A DNA stretch of 64,000 bases from Fructobacillus parabroussonetiae (GTDB taxonomy: Bacteria > Bacillota > Bacilli > Lactobacillales > Lactobacillaceae), in the NCBI RefSeq assembly GCF_018437265.1, contig NZ_JAAMFL010000006.1, positions 62,001-126,000 on the forward strand, in the 5' to 3' direction. Numbering within the stretch: position 1 is the stretch's first letter; the number at the start of each line of letters is the position of its first letter. The notes beneath the pieces are model-generated. The model worked only from the letters and a program-made list of their open reading frames with translations. It was not told the DNA's origin and searched no databases. Positions 27,387-35,823 of the stretch are shown here, piece after piece. The position numbers were made by a program, and so were the translations under genes.

Positions 27387-27411
27387 AAAAAAGCTACTCA
27401 AACGAAGTAGC
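27387..27411 (-). terminator. Terminator of the padR-DUF1700-DUF4097 operon
   Basis: GCTACT/AGTAGC stem (27393-27411) followed on the minus strand by TTTTTT. Confidence 0.85.
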
Positions 27412-27452
27412 CTTTACATTTCGATTAATGATTTTATAGCCGCCAGCACAGC

Positions 27453-28160
27453 TTAGGTCAAGGAAATATCGCCCGAAAGGTTCGTCAGGCTAAAGACTGC
27501 CTGATCCGCCGTGACGTTCTGATAAGCATTCGTCACATTGATATCGCCATAACGACTATAAGTTTTCAGCTTTGGCAGCGTGCTCTTCTTAACGAAGATA
27601 TCGCCATAGCGGTTTGTCACACCCCCGCTCGTTGCGACTTTGACATCGGACAAGTTCACATCCCCGTTGGTATTTTTAATTTTCAGCTGATCGGAGCGGC
27701 TGTTTTTGACCGTCAAATCACCATTCAGGCTAGCTAAACTGAGACTTTGAAGGGTCGTTTTCTCAGGAAGGGTAATCGTGATGTGATGGGGTGTTGGTTG
27801 GTTGATTCCCCAAGACCAACCAAAGCGCTCATCGCCAGTAACTTTGACCAATCCGTCGTTCGAAGAAACCGTGACATAATTCTTCTCTGCTCGATCAACG
27901 GAAATCGCAAAGTGCTCCCCCGAACGCACCGTTACATCAGCGTTTTTTACAGACAAATCGAGTCCCGTCAGATCCTGCTTACCGGAAACAATCTGATCAG
28001 GTGTCAGGTCCACTTCGCCCTTTTCATCGCGCTCAGATAAATAAACAGGGCCGTTGTTCCAATAAATTTGTCCTGGAAAACCGTCCTGAAAAAAGGCAAG
28101 GCCCATTAACACGGCGCCCAACAAAACGAGAGAAGAGCCAAACCAAATTTTCTTATTCAT
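27453..28160 (-). CDS. Membrane-anchored DUF4097 beta-repeat protein
   Basis: 235 residues with an N-terminal membrane helix (WFGSSLVLLGAVLMGLAFF) and an extracytoplasmic region of repeated beta-strand units of the DUF4097 (LiaG-like) type. Examples of the repeat are SLNGDLTVKNS, NTNGDVNLSDV, NRYGDIFVKKS and SRYGDINVTNA. Such proteins occur with PadR and DUF1700 genes in envelope-stress modules; molecular function unknown. Its start overlaps the DUF1700 stop by 8 bp, so the three genes are one operon. Confidence 0.85.
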   Translation of the reverse strand: MNKKIWFGSSLVLLGAVLMGLAFFQDGFPGQIYWNNGPVYLSERDEKGEVDLTPDQIVSGKQDLTGLDLSVKNADVTVRSGEHFAISVDRAEKNYVTVSSNDGLVKVTGDERFGWSWGINQPTPHHITITLPEKTTLQSLSLASLNGDLTVKNSRSDQLKIKNTNGDVNLSDVKVATSGGVTNRYGDIFVKKSTLPKLKTYSRYGDINVTNAYQNVTADQAVFSLTNLSGDISLT

Positions 28161-28719
28161 GGTTCAACCCCTTTTTCAAACGTTGCATCACTCGACTACC
28201 AGCAAAACGCGTCCAATCCGCGGACTTCATGGAGAAGAAAGTCGCCAAGGGCGACAATAAAAACATGATTCCTAGCATCAAAAGTGCTAAGCCAATATAA
28301 AAGGCCCCGCCCCACAACGACTGTGCCACGACAACAACCCCAGCAACGCCGACAAAGGCCGCAGCCAAAATAAAGGCCACCATCAAGGACCAAATCAGCA
28401 AGGATGGCAACCAGACAAGGAAGAACAAGACCACAAACAGTCCCAGGTACAATGGTGCTGTCAGCCACATTAGCCAAGCAAAGTGGCCAGCATGGCCTTG
28501 ATTAGTCGTTCTGTTCGAATCTTGGTCCGCAATTTCTTGATTAGCGAGTCGTACTTGAATCTTTTCGGCTAGTTCTGCCGGTGTGCCCAAAGTCTTTCGC
28601 GCCGCCCAATCGTCTAATTGATGATTATTCAAATAGTCAGCATAGTGCTGAACAAATTGTTCTCGCTCGCCTGTTTTCAAGCGTCCTAACGCCTGTTCGA
28701 GCTCTTCGATGTAGGTCAT
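28153..28719 (-). CDS. DUF1700 family membrane protein
   Basis: 188 residues. The N-terminal 60 (MTYIEELEQALGRLKTGERE) match the DUF1700 cytoplasmic helical domain that typically begins with an EL..L..L..E pattern. The C-terminal half has about four membrane helices. The ATG at 28717-28719 has GGGAG; an upstream in-frame Met lies inside padR and is rejected. DUF1700 proteins accompany PadR regulators and DUF4097 proteins. Confidence 0.85.
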   Translation of the reverse strand: MTYIEELEQALGRLKTGEREQFVQHYADYLNNHQLDDWAARKTLGTPAELAEKIQVRLANQEIADQDSNRTTNQGHAGHFAWLMWLTAPLYLGLFVVLFFLVWLPSLLIWSLMVAFILAAAFVGVAGVVVVAQSLWGGAFYIGLALLMLGIMFLLSPLATFFSMKSADWTRFAGSRVMQRLKKGLNHE

Positions 28720-28720
28720 C

Positions 28721-29026
28721 TTATTCTCCCAGTAGGCCATTGACCTGGCTGGCAAAAGTTCGCCAGTCACGTTCCACTTCGATCAAATAGGCCTTTCCTT
28801 CATCCGTCAATCGATAATACTTTCGAATTCGTTCTGCATAAACAGCCGAGTGTGTTGCCACTAAGCCCGCCTGTTCCATTCTTCTAAGGACGGGATAAGT
28901 TGTTGAATCCGAGATGGGTAATTGGCGTTGAATTTTCTTTGTCAACGCATAACCATATAAAGGTTCCTGATTTAAACTTGCTAGGACAACCGCCTCTAAA
29001 ACACGATTTGGTACTTTAATTGTCAT
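28721..29026 (-). CDS. PadR family transcriptional regulator
   Basis: 101-residue winged helix protein. The segment VLEAVVLASLNQEPLYGYALTKKIQ and the following YPVLRRMEQAGLV and YYRLTDEGKAYL match PadR subfamily 1. As the first gene of a three-gene operon with DUF1700 and DUF4097 it probably regulates that operon. GAGGAG upstream; strong promoter TTGTTT-17-TATAAT with partial palindromes in the spacer that could be its operator. Confidence 0.93.
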   Translation of the reverse strand: MTIKVPNRVLEAVVLASLNQEPLYGYALTKKIQRQLPISDSTTYPVLRRMEQAGLVATHSAVYAERIRKYYRLTDEGKAYLIEVERDWRTFASQVNGLLGE

Positions 29027-29049
29027 CGCAAACTCCTCTTCTACCCAAT

Positions 29050-29078
29050 ATTATATGATATCGAGTATGCAGAAACAA
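29050..29078 (-). promoter_or_regulatory. padR operon promoter
   Basis: Minus strand -35 TTGTTT (29073-29078), spacer 17 bp, -10 TATAAT (29050-29055). The spacer contains ATACTCGATAT, a short imperfect palindrome suitable for PadR autoregulation (inference). Confidence 0.75.
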
Positions 29079-29100
29079 AATTTATTCTAAAAGAGCAAGA

Positions 29101-29128
29101 AAAAAGTCGCTGGTAAAACCAGCGACTT
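29101..29128 (-). terminator. Terminator of msrA-msrB
   Basis: AAGTCGCTGGT / ACCAGCGACTT (29104-29128), 11-bp perfect stem with AAA loop, T-run on the minus strand. Confidence 0.93.
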
Positions 29129-29138
29129 GGTCATTTAT

Positions 29139-29576
29139 TTACTTGAAAAGGGACAAATACTTGCCGTACCCCTCTTTTTCCATGTCTTCTTTTGGAACGA
29201 AGCGCAAGGAAGCGGAATTAATGCAGTAACGCAAACCGCCCTTATCCTGAGGACCATCAGGAAAGACATGACCTAAGTGAGAATTAGCATCACGCGAACG
29301 AACTTCCGTCCGTGTCATCCCAAAGGAATGGTCCGTGTGCTCACGCAAGTCAGCATCATCAATGCCCTTCGTAAAGGCAGGCCAGCCACAACCAGAATCA
29401 TACTTATCCGTTGATGAGAAGAGCGGTTCACCAGAAACCACGTCAACGAAAATGCCATCATCCCACCACTGGTCATACTTACCGGTAAATGGGCGCTCCG
29501 TTGCCGCATTCTGTGTTACTTCATATTGTTCAGGTGTCAAACGAGCCTTTAATTCTTCATTACTTTCCTTCGTCAT
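29139..29576 (-). CDS. msrB: Peptide methionine-R-sulfoxide reductase MsrB
   Basis: 145-residue repair enzyme for methionine-R-sulfoxide. Catalytic Cys118 lies in [11 protein letters not shown]; Cys63 in SGCGWPAF is the likely resolving residue. The structural zinc CxxC pairs of other MsrB forms are absent. Overlaps the 3' end of msrA by 17 bp, with GGAGG upstream. Reduction would be supplied by TrxA/TrxB in this window. Confidence 0.96.
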   Translation of the reverse strand: MTKESNEELKARLTPEQYEVTQNAATERPFTGKYDQWWDDGIFVDVVSGEPLFSSTDKYDSGCGWPAFTKGIDDADLREHTDHSFGMTRTEVRSRDANSHLGHVFPDGPQDKGGLRYCINSASLRFVPKEDMEKEGYGKYLSLFK

Positions 29577-30099
29577 GAATTTTATCCTCCCAATACTTTG
29601 CTTGATATTGCTTCCGGGGTACCATCATCATGGTTTCTCGGAAGGGATCCTTCTTATAAAAGTCCTGGTGGTATTCTTCCGCCTCGTAGAAAGGCTTGGC
29701 ATCTTCAATTGATGTCACGATTGGTCGATCAAAACGACCGGACGCAGCCAACGCCTTCTTCGATTCCTCGGCGATTTCTCGCTGCTTCTCAGAGTTTACG
29801 AAGATCACCGGACGATAAGAATCACCACGGTCCGCAAACTGGCCGGTCGCATCCGTTGGATCCGCTACCAGCCAGTACAAATCGACTAGTTCCTTGTAGG
29901 AAATCACATCTGGATCGAACCAGATTTTGACGGCTTCCGTATGTCCAGTGGTATGCGAACATACCTCTTCATAGGTTGGGTTGGCGACGTGACCGCCGGT
30001 ATAACCGGAACGAACCTTTTTGATTCCAGGCATGGAATCAAAGGGTTCAACCATACACCAGAAACAACCACCTGCAAAAATTGCTGTATCTTCTGCCAT
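29560..30099 (-). CDS. msrA: Peptide methionine-S-sulfoxide reductase MsrA
   Basis: 179-residue enzyme with active-site GGCFWCM (Cys12 catalytic) and the family segments [26 protein letters not shown] and EYHQDF. The ATG is preceded by AGGAGG, but that SD sits within the 3' arm of an 18-bp hairpin (30102-30141), so translation may be controlled. It is followed by msrB in an overlapping pair. Confidence 0.96.
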   Translation of the reverse strand: MAEDTAIFAGGCFWCMVEPFDSMPGIKKVRSGYTGGHVANPTYEEVCSHTTGHTEAVKIWFDPDVISYKELVDLYWLVADPTDATGQFADRGDSYRPVIFVNSEKQREIAEESKKALAASGRFDRPIVTSIEDAKPFYEAEEYHQDFYKKDPFRETMMMVPRKQYQAKYWEDKIHDEGK

Positions 30100-30101
30100 G
30101 T

Positions 30102-30141
30102 AAAAGACCTCCTAAGTACTATTGTACTCAGAAGGTCTTTT
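30102..30141 (-). promoter_or_regulatory. Hairpin sequestering the msrA ribosome binding site
   Basis: Arms 30102-30119 and 30124-30141 pair over 18 consecutive positions in the leftward RNA (16 Watson-Crick, two G-U) with a 4-nt loop. The 3' arm contains the AGGAGG of msrA and ends in UUUU three bases before AUG. It could act as engB terminator, as a translational switch, or both. Confidence 0.75.
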
Positions 30142-30169
30142 TCGTCAATGGTCTAGTTGTTATTTATTC

Positions 30170-30175
30170 ATTATA
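30170..30175 (-). promoter_or_regulatory. Putative -10 element for msrA
   Basis: Minus strand TATAAT at 30175 to 30170, between the engB stop and the hairpin. A possible alternative pair is TTGATA-16-TAAATA in the same stretch. Either would place the whole hairpin inside the msrA leader. Confidence 0.45.
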
Positions 30176-30203
30176 AAACAATTATCAACCAAATTGTTCA
30201 AAC

Positions 30204-30788
30204 TTACATTTTGCTTTCAATCCAGCCCCAGACTTCATCTTTACCGGTTTTTTCGACCGATGAGAAAAAGCAGAAGTCCGAGTTGGCGTCGTCGTATTCG
30301 ACCGCCTTTTTAATAATCGACTCCGATTGGTTTAGTTTTCCACGAGCGATTTTATCCGCCTTGGTTGCCACTAAAAGAACGGGAATTTGATAATAATTCA
30401 ACCACTGATACATCATGATGTCTTCTTCGCTGGGCTTGTGTCGCGCGTCCACCAAAGAAATCACCCCACGCAATTGCTTCCGTGACGTAATGTAGGTTTC
30501 AATCATCTGTCCGAAAGCTTCTCGCTTCTTTTTGGATACCTTGGCATAACCATAGCCAGGCACATCGACAAAGTACAAGGCGTCTTCGACCGCATAGAAG
30601 TTTAACGTCTGTGTTTTACCTGGTTGGCCAGACGTTCGGGCAAAGTTTTTTCGGTTGATGAGCGTGTTTGTCAATGAAGACTTCCCCACGTTTGAACGGC
30701 CAACAAGGGCAAATTCTGGTCGGCCATCATCGGGATACTGACTAGGTGAAACGGCCGACATGACCATTTCTACATTATGAACGTCCAT
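30204..30788 (-). CDS. engB: Ribosome biogenesis GTPase EngB (YsxC/YihA)
   Basis: 194-residue GTPase needed for 50S assembly. Motifs: G1 GRSNVGKSS (30-38), G2 region [11 protein letters not shown]3 DVPGYG, G4 TKAD. The product ends shortly after the G5 loop as usual. Three bp separate it from clpX, the conserved clpX-engB pair; GGAGGA precedes the ATG. Confidence 0.97.
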   Translation of the reverse strand: MDVHNVEMVMSAVSPSQYPDDGRPEFALVGRSNVGKSSLTNTLINRKNFARTSGQPGKTQTLNFYAVEDALYFVDVPGYGYAKVSKKKREAFGQMIETYITSRKQLRGVISLVDARHKPSEEDIMMYQWLNYYQIPVLLVATKADKIARGKLNQSESIIKKAVEYDDANSDFCFFSSVEKTGKDEVWGWIESKM

Positions 30789-30790
30789 AC

Positions 30791-32041
30791 TTAGTCCTCC
30801 TCTTTCGTTTTCAACACCATCTTTGGTTCCTTACCCGTTTCAACTGCAGCCTTCGTAATGACGACTTTTTCAACATCATCGCGTGATGGAATCTCGTACA
30901 TGATATCTTTCATCACGTCTTCAATGATTGAACGGAGGCCACGGGCACCCGTTCCTCGTGAAATGGCCAAGTCAGCCATTGCCTTGAGTGCCGTTGGTTG
31001 GAACTCAAGATCCACACCATCCAGGCCAAGCAAGGCCTTGTACTGTTTCACTAAGGCGTTCTTAGGCTGCGTTAGGATATGGGTGAGGTCTTCAACCGTC
31101 AATTCGTCGAGCACCGTAATAATTGGTAGGCGACCAATGAATTCGGGAATCAATCCGAATTTAGACAAATCTTCCGGCTCCACATTTTGTAAAACATTTG
31201 CCTTGTTTAAGGCTTCGGCGTTTTCGGACGAAGCCGATCCAAAGCCAATGACACGCTTACCTAGTCGTTCCTTGATAATCGTATCTAAACCAGCAAAGGC
31301 GCCGCCAACAATAAAGAGAATGTTGGTTGTATCCACCTGGATGAGTTCCTGGTTAGGATGCTTGCGACCACCCTGTGGCGGAACGGAGGCAACGGTTCCT
31401 TCCAGCATTTTCAGCAAAGCTTGCTGGACACCCTCACCGGAAACATCTCGCGTAATGGAAACGTTTTCGGATTTCTTAGCAATCTTATCGATCTCATCGA
31501 CGTAGATAATCCCCCGCTGCGCCGATTCGACGTCAAAGTCTGCCGCTTGTAAGAGCTTCAACAGGATGTTTTCCACGTCTTCGCCGACGTAGCCGGCCTC
31601 TGTCAAAGTCGTTGCATCAGCGATGGCGAAGGGAACCTGCAAAATTTTAGCAAGCGATTGCGCCAAATAGGTCTTTCCAGAACCAGTTGGTCCAAGTAAG
31701 GCGATGTTGGACTTTTGGAGTTCAACGTCGGTTGTCTTCAAGGCGTTTTCATTGACGCGCTTGTAGTGGTTATAAACCGCTACTGCCAAAGTCTTCTTCG
31801 CATCGTCTTGGCCAATCACATAGTCACCCAAAGAAGCAACAATTTCCTTTGGCGTTGGCAAGTCGATTTGCTCTTCTTTGGCATCGACAGCCAGTTCATC
31901 TTTGATGATTTGTTCAGCAAGGTCTGTACACTCGTTACAAATGTAGAGGCCATCTGGTCCAGCAACTAACTTTTTGACCTCATCAGCACCTTTTCCACAA
32001 AAGGAACAGTGCACCATTGGTCCTTGATTTTGCTCAGCCAT
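30791..32041 (-). CDS. clpX: ATP-dependent Clp protease ATP-binding subunit ClpX
   Basis: 416-residue AAA+ unfoldase feeding ClpP. N-terminal zinc-binding domain with Cys12, Cys15, Cys35 and Cys38; Walker A GPTGSGKT at 117-124; Walker [11 protein letters not shown] near 180; pore-loop GYVGED; sensor-2 [16 protein letters not shown] precedes the ATG. It lies downstream of tig behind a terminator, with engB next. Confidence 0.98.
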   Translation of the reverse strand: MAEQNQGPMVHCSFCGKGADEVKKLVAGPDGLYICNECTDLAEQIIKDELAVDAKEEQIDLPTPKEIVASLGDYVIGQDDAKKTLAVAVYNHYKRVNENALKTTDVELQKSNIALLGPTGSGKTYLAQSLAKILQVPFAIADATTLTEAGYVGEDVENILLKLLQAADFDVESAQRGIIYVDEIDKIAKKSENVSITRDVSGEGVQQALLKMLEGTVASVPPQGGRKHPNQELIQVDTTNILFIVGGAFAGLDTIIKERLGKRVIGFGSASSENAEALNKANVLQNVEPEDLSKFGLIPEFIGRLPIITVLDELTVEDLTHILTQPKNALVKQYKALLGLDGVDLEFQPTALKAMADLAISRGTGARGLRSIIEDVMKDIMYEIPSRDDVEKVVITKAAVETGKEPKMVLKTKEED

Positions 32042-32109
32042 AAGCCGTCCTTTCTATCGTTTCGTTTAAGAAAGTCCTAATCAATCAGGCCCATTCTCAA
32101 GCTTTTTCT

Positions 32110-32134
32110 AAGAAAAAAAGCCCGCAAGGGGCTT
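32110..32134 (-). terminator. Terminator of tig
   Basis: AAGCCC/GGGCTT hairpin (32118-32134), with T-run on the minus strand, just after the tig stop. Confidence 0.9.
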
Positions 32135-32142
32135 CAATTCGT

Positions 32143-33435
32143 TTACTTTGCCTTAGCAGAGGAAACGATCTTATCAACCGCTGCCTTCATGGCGATGTCA
32201 TGCTTCAACAGAGCATCTGACAATGATTGCTTAACTTGTTCTTCTGAGATGTTGTACTGTGAAGCCAAGTCCTTGATTTCAGCAGCCACTTCTTCATCAG
32301 AAGGTTGGAAATCTTCCGCCTTCACGATAGCTTCCAAGACCAAGTTTGTCTTAACACGTGTGTCAGCACCTTCAGTGAATTGTTCCTTCAATGAATCTTC
32401 TGTTTGACCAGAAATTTGGAAGAACATCTGTGGTGAGATACCTTGTTGTTGCAATTGACCGAGGTATTGTTGCATTTGACGGTTCACGTCTTCGTCGATC
32501 ATTTCTTGTGGAATTGAGCCACCAACTACTTCAGCGTTCTTAACAGCTGCTTCAACGGCAGCGTCTTCGAAGGCATCCTTAGCAGCTTGTTCGCGTGCTT
32601 CTTCCAAGTTCTTCTTCGTCTTGGCCTTCAATTCGTCAAGCGTGTCAACATCTTCGTCAACATCCTTTGCGAATTCGTCATCCAATTCAGGCAAAGACTT
32701 GCGCTTGATTTCGTGAAGCTTTACTTCAAAGAGCGCTTCCTTACCAGCCAAATCCTTGGCTTGGTATTCTTCTGGGAAAGTGACCTTAACGTCAACATCG
32801 TCACCGGCAACATGTCCAACTAATTGTTCTTCAAAGCCAGGAATGAATGAGCCTGAACCCAATTCAAGTGAGTAATCCTTTGATTGGCCACCTTCGAAGT
32901 GGTCACCATCAACAGAACCGTCAAAGTCGATCACAACAGTGTCGCCGTTTTCAGCCTTCGTGCCTTCAGGTTGCAAGACCAATTCTGCCTGGTTTTCTTG
33001 CATCCGCTTGATTTCAGCATCAACATCGTCATCTGAAACCTTGGCATCTTGCTTTTCAACAGTCAAGCCAGTGTAGTCACCCAACTTGATTTCTGGGGCA
33101 ACGGCAACTTCGGCCTTCATTTCCCAATCAGCACCCTTTTCCATTGAAACAGGGGCGATGTCAGGTTGTCCAACAACCGTAATACCAGCTTCTGCAACAG
33201 CAGCTTGGTATGCGGCTGGCAAAACGATGTCCATCACATCTTGGTACAAAGCTTCTTCACCGAACTTTTGCAAGAAAAGTGACATTGGCACCTTTCCCTT
33301 ACGGAATCCAGGAACCGCAATCTTGTTCTTGTTCTTTTCAAAAGCGGCCTTCAAACCCTTTTGTACATCCGCTTCTGCAATTGAAAATTCTAACGTACCA
33401 CGGTTTGCATCCGCAGCTGCTGTCCATTTAGACAT
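32143..33435 (-). CDS. tig: Trigger factor
   Basis: 430-residue ribosome-bound chaperone and prolyl isomerase. The N-terminal ribosome-binding domain carries the signature VPGFRKGKVP (about 42-51). The FKBP-type PPIase domain spans about 160-245 (GDTVVIDFDGSVDG, FIPGFEEQLVGH), and the C-terminal helical chaperone domain follows. GGAGG precedes the ATG, and the gene has a clear promoter. Located upstream of clpX as in most bacteria. Confidence 0.98.
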   Translation of the reverse strand: MSKWTAAADANRGTLEFSIAEADVQKGLKAAFEKNKNKIAVPGFRKGKVPMSLFLQKFGEEALYQDVMDIVLPAAYQAAVAEAGITVVGQPDIAPVSMEKGADWEMKAEVAVAPEIKLGDYTGLTVEKQDAKVSDDDVDAEIKRMQENQAELVLQPEGTKAENGDTVVIDFDGSVDGDHFEGGQSKDYSLELGSGSFIPGFEEQLVGHVAGDDVDVKVTFPEEYQAKDLAGKEALFEVKLHEIKRKSLPELDDEFAKDVDEDVDTLDELKAKTKKNLEEAREQAAKDAFEDAAVEAAVKNAEVVGGSIPQEMIDEDVNRQMQQYLGQLQQQGISPQMFFQISGQTEDSLKEQFTEGADTRVKTNLVLEAIVKAEDFQPSDEEVAAEIKDLASQYNISEEQVKQSLSDALLKHDIAMKAAVDKIVSSAKAK

Positions 33436-33466
33436 AGTAAATCCTCCAAGTCATTTCTTCCTATTA

Positions 33467-33495
33467 ATTTTAGACTAAATAAGCGATTATCACAA
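33467..33495 (-). promoter_or_regulatory. tig promoter
   Basis: Minus strand -35 TTGTGA (33490-33495), 17-bp spacer, -10 TAAAAT (33467-33472); about 30 bp upstream of the ATG. Confidence 0.7.
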
Positions 33496-33574
33496 GGTTT
33501 GTCGCGACGAAATTTAGAAAAAACGGCTGTTTTTGATCTTTTTGTCATCTTTTAATGTTGCTTTTGTCTTTCTT

Positions 33575-33583
33575 TGTTATCAT
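33575..33583 (+). promoter_or_regulatory. Putative extended -10 promoter of the gtrA-like gene
   Basis: TGT-TATCAT on the plus strand, about 31 bp upstream of the ATG. No good -35. Confidence 0.4.
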
Positions 33584-33614
33584 AGTGGAAATATCACGGT
33601 TAGAGAGAACGGTT

Positions 33615-34061
33615 ATGGTAAAAGCTTTACTAAAAAAATATGACAAAATCATTCGTTACCTATTGTTAGGTTTTGGAACTTTTTTGGTCAATATGTGGTC
33701 TTATGGTCTCATTTCAAAAGTCGCCAATTATTCGATTTCCTACACCTTAGCCTGGGCGATTGCCGTACTCTTCGCCTATGTGACCAACCGTCAGTGGGTC
33801 TTTGAATCAAAGGCCCGCGGATGGCAGCTCCTCCCTGAAATCGTCAACTATTATCTTTCACGAGGACTGACTTTTTGGTTGGGCTTGGTCATCATGTGGA
33901 TTGGTGTTCAACACCTGAAGTTCGACGACTTTTACGTCAATATCGCGCGTAATGCCATGTTGCTCATCCCCAATTATTACTTAGCAAAGCTTTACGTCTT
34001 TCGAGATAAGAAGCGGCAACTAGACGACGAAAACCTGACCGAAGAAGAATTGGGCGAATAG
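33615..34061 (+). CDS. GtrA-like membrane protein
   Basis: 148-residue protein with four membrane helices typical of the GtrA family. Motifs include IIRYLLLGFGTFLVNMWSYGLI at the N-terminus and AVLFAYVTNRQWVF, where the central NRxWVF is characteristic. GtrA-like proteins are thought to flip lipid-linked sugars for wall polysaccharide or teichoic acid glycosylation. The ATG at 33615 is chosen because homologues begin near KKYDKIIRY; its SD (GAGAG) is weak. Acidic C-terminal tail. Solitary rightward gene with no glycosyltransferase beside it. Confidence 0.85.
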   Translation: MVKALLKKYDKIIRYLLLGFGTFLVNMWSYGLISKVANYSISYTLAWAIAVLFAYVTNRQWVFESKARGWQLLPEIVNYYLSRGLTFWLGLVIMWIGVQHLKFDDFYVNIARNAMLLIPNYYLAKLYVFRDKKRQLDDENLTEEELGE

Positions 34062-34114
34062 CCTAAGCGGATTCCTAATCGGCATAAAAAACCGCACTCC
34101 GCTCACTCCAACCA

Positions 34115-34123
34115 TGCTATAAT
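34115..34123 (+). promoter_or_regulatory. Extended -10 promoter of a putative small RNA
   Basis: TGC-TATAAT on the plus strand at 34115-34123, placing +1 near A34130. No -35 and no reading frame follows before the terminator at 34246. Confidence 0.65.
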
Positions 34124-34129
34124 TTAGTC

Positions 34130-34246
34130 AGAAAAGGAGCCGTCCTGCTAGACGGCTCCTCAGGACAAAGCCGCAAAGCGGTGGCTGTCCTTTCTGGGAT
34201 ATTAAAAAACCATACTCAGCCGGTCAAAGCGAGAGTATGGTTTTTT
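34130..34246 (+). ncRNA. Putative structured small RNA (unassigned)
   Basis: About 117 nt between the extended -10 promoter and a strong terminator, with no start codon plus SD. H1: AGGAGCCGUC (34135-34144) pairs with GACGGCUCCU (34151-34160), loop CUGCUA. H2: AGGACA (34162-34167) with UGUCCU (34186-34191) enclosing a GCCGC/GCGGUGGC stem. H3 is the terminator stem 34206-34244. GUCCUG at 34142-34147 is also complementary to CAGGAC at 34161-34166, so an alternative fold exists. It matches no RNA family I recognise. It could instead be a trailer of the gtrA-like gene. Confidence 0.5.
34206..34246. terminator. Bidirectional terminator (small RNA / pepV)
   Basis: AAAACCATACTC (34206-34217) and GAGTATGGTTTT (34233-34244), 12-bp stem, T-run on both strands. 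Serves the rightward transcript and the leftward pepV. Confidence 0.93.
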
Positions 34247-34286
34247 GTTAGTCTTCTTTCTTTCGCTTTACCAAGTTCTTTGGCTG

Positions 34287-35702
34287 TTATTCTGGCAAGT
34301 TTGCCAATTCGACAATCGCCTGGCCATAGATTCCCATCGAACGAACCAAGTCGTCAACCAAGGCAAATTCGTTGACCTGGTGCATGGTCTCAGGCGAATC
34401 TGGGAAGAGCGCACCAAAGGCCACGCCACGTTCCATCAAACGGCCGTATGTGCCACCCCCGATTACCTGATCATGGGCTGGCAAGCCGGTTTGCTCATGG
34501 TAGATGTTCAACAAAGTCTGAACAACGGGATCTTCTGGCGCCACGTAGTGTGGTACTTGTGCGTGACCACCAATTTCTGCCTTGTGTGGCCAGTTTTCAA
34601 CCGCCTCGGCCAGCTTGCCACGAATAAAGTCGGGGCTAATGCCCTTTGGATAACGGAAGTTGTAGTTAATAAAGGCGCCGTTTTCTTCGTCGAAACGAAT
34701 GATGCCAACGTTCATCGACAAGGCACCCATGACGTCGTCCTGGAAAGCGACACCAAGTTGGCGACCGGTTGGATCATCGTGTGACCAAGTGCCCAAATAG
34801 GCCAAGAAGCCTGCAGCAGAACCACCAAAGTCATACTGCTCCAAGAAGTGAGCCAAGTAAGTACCAGCATTCTCACCCGTTTCCGGAAGGGAACCGTGAA
34901 CCTGCTTTCCAATCAACTCAAAGGAGACCTCATCGCCATCGAGGCTGACTTTGCCATGAATTTGAGGATGGGCCTTCAGATAGGCCGCAAACGCCTCATC
35001 CACCCTATCAAAGTCAAGGCCAGCCACCGTCGCGCGGGCGACACCAGGTACCATGTTTGTCCGCAAACCGGACTCAAATTTCAGCAACTGCGCCTTATCC
35101 CCGTTTGTTCCAGCAGCCGTCACGTTCACCTGCACGTTTCCCTTTTCCCCATTGATAATGGGGTATTCGGCATCGGGCGAAAAGCCGAAGGCGGGTGCGG
35201 GCTCCACTTCGAAGTAGCGCGTCATCCCCGTCCAATCGTTTTCCTCATCCGTACCAAAGATCAAGCGAACCCGACGCTTCAAGGGCAAATCCAAATCACG
35301 AATCATCTTGAAGGCGTAATAAGCCGCCAATCCTGGCCCCTTATCATCGGAAGCACCACGGGCAATGACTTTGCCATCCTCGATAACTGCTGTGAAAGGA
35401 TCGGTATCCCAGCCCTCACCGGCCGGCATGACATCAACGTGCGCGAGCAAAGCCACGTATTCTTCGCTGTCCTCTGGCCCGATTTCAATGTAGCCAACCA
35501 CGTTATCGATGTTCTTTGTGGTAAAGCCGTCCCGGTCTGCTAACGATAAGATGTGCGTCAGCGCTGCTTTCGGTCCGGGTCCCAGGGGCGCGTCCTCCGT
35601 TGCCTGCTGATCATCGCGCACGGATGGAATGGCTAAATAATCCGCCAAATCCGTTAAGTAGTCGGCTTCCTCTTCCTTTGCTTTCAACTGCCAATCGACC
35701 AT
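34287..35702 (-). CDS. pepV: Dipeptidase PepV (M20 family)
   Basis: 471-residue zinc aminopeptidase that hydrolyses dipeptides after oligopeptide uptake. Motifs: LLAHVDVMPAGEGWDTDPF (metal-binding His and Asp), GASDDKGPGLAAYYAFK (bridging Asp), GTDEENDW (catalytic Glu pair), SPDAEYPIINGEKGN, and a C-terminal VIGGGTYGRLM. The ATG at 35700-35702 has GGAGG at good spacing. A 17-residue upstream extension is not supported. Typical of lactic acid bacteria. Confidence 0.96.
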   Translation of the reverse strand: MVDWQLKAKEEEADYLTDLADYLAIPSVRDDQQATEDAPLGPGPKAALTHILSLADRDGFTTKNIDNVVGYIEIGPEDSEEYVALLAHVDVMPAGEGWDTDPFTAVIEDGKVIARGASDDKGPGLAAYYAFKMIRDLDLPLKRRVRLIFGTDEENDWTGMTRYFEVEPAPAFGFSPDAEYPIINGEKGNVQVNVTAAGTNGDKAQLLKFESGLRTNMVPGVARATVAGLDFDRVDEAFAAYLKAHPQIHGKVSLDGDEVSFELIGKQVHGSLPETGENAGTYLAHFLEQYDFGGSAAGFLAYLGTWSHDDPTGRQLGVAFQDDVMGALSMNVGIIRFDEENGAFINYNFRYPKGISPDFIRGKLAEAVENWPHKAEIGGHAQVPHYVAPEDPVVQTLLNIYHEQTGLPAHDQVIGGGTYGRLMERGVAFGALFPDSPETMHQVNEFALVDDLVRSMGIYGQAIVELANLPE

Positions 35703-35776
35703 GAAAATACCTCCGTCTGTTTTCTCCGGAAAAGTCTCACATGACTTTTTCATAATTTTCTAATGATTTGATTTTT

Positions 35777-35782
35777 ATTATA
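35777..35782 (-). promoter_or_regulatory. Putative -10 of pepV
   Basis: Minus strand TATAAT (35782 to 35777), about 75 bp upstream of the pepV ATG. No clear -35. Confidence 0.4.
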
Positions 35783-35823
35783 CACAAGTCCGCGGTAAAA
35801 TGTTGCCAGGAGGTCAAATTTTT

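Noticed and set aside
34130-34200. Possible signal recognition particle RNA or known riboswitch
   Set aside because: It lacks the SRP apical loop motif and the conserved cores of the TPP, c-di-GMP, glycine, preQ1, fluoride and guanidine classes as I know them.
34848-35543. 231-codon open frame on the plus strand opposite pepV
   Set aside because: Antisense to conserved pepV motifs, composition unlike a real protein, no SD or promoter.
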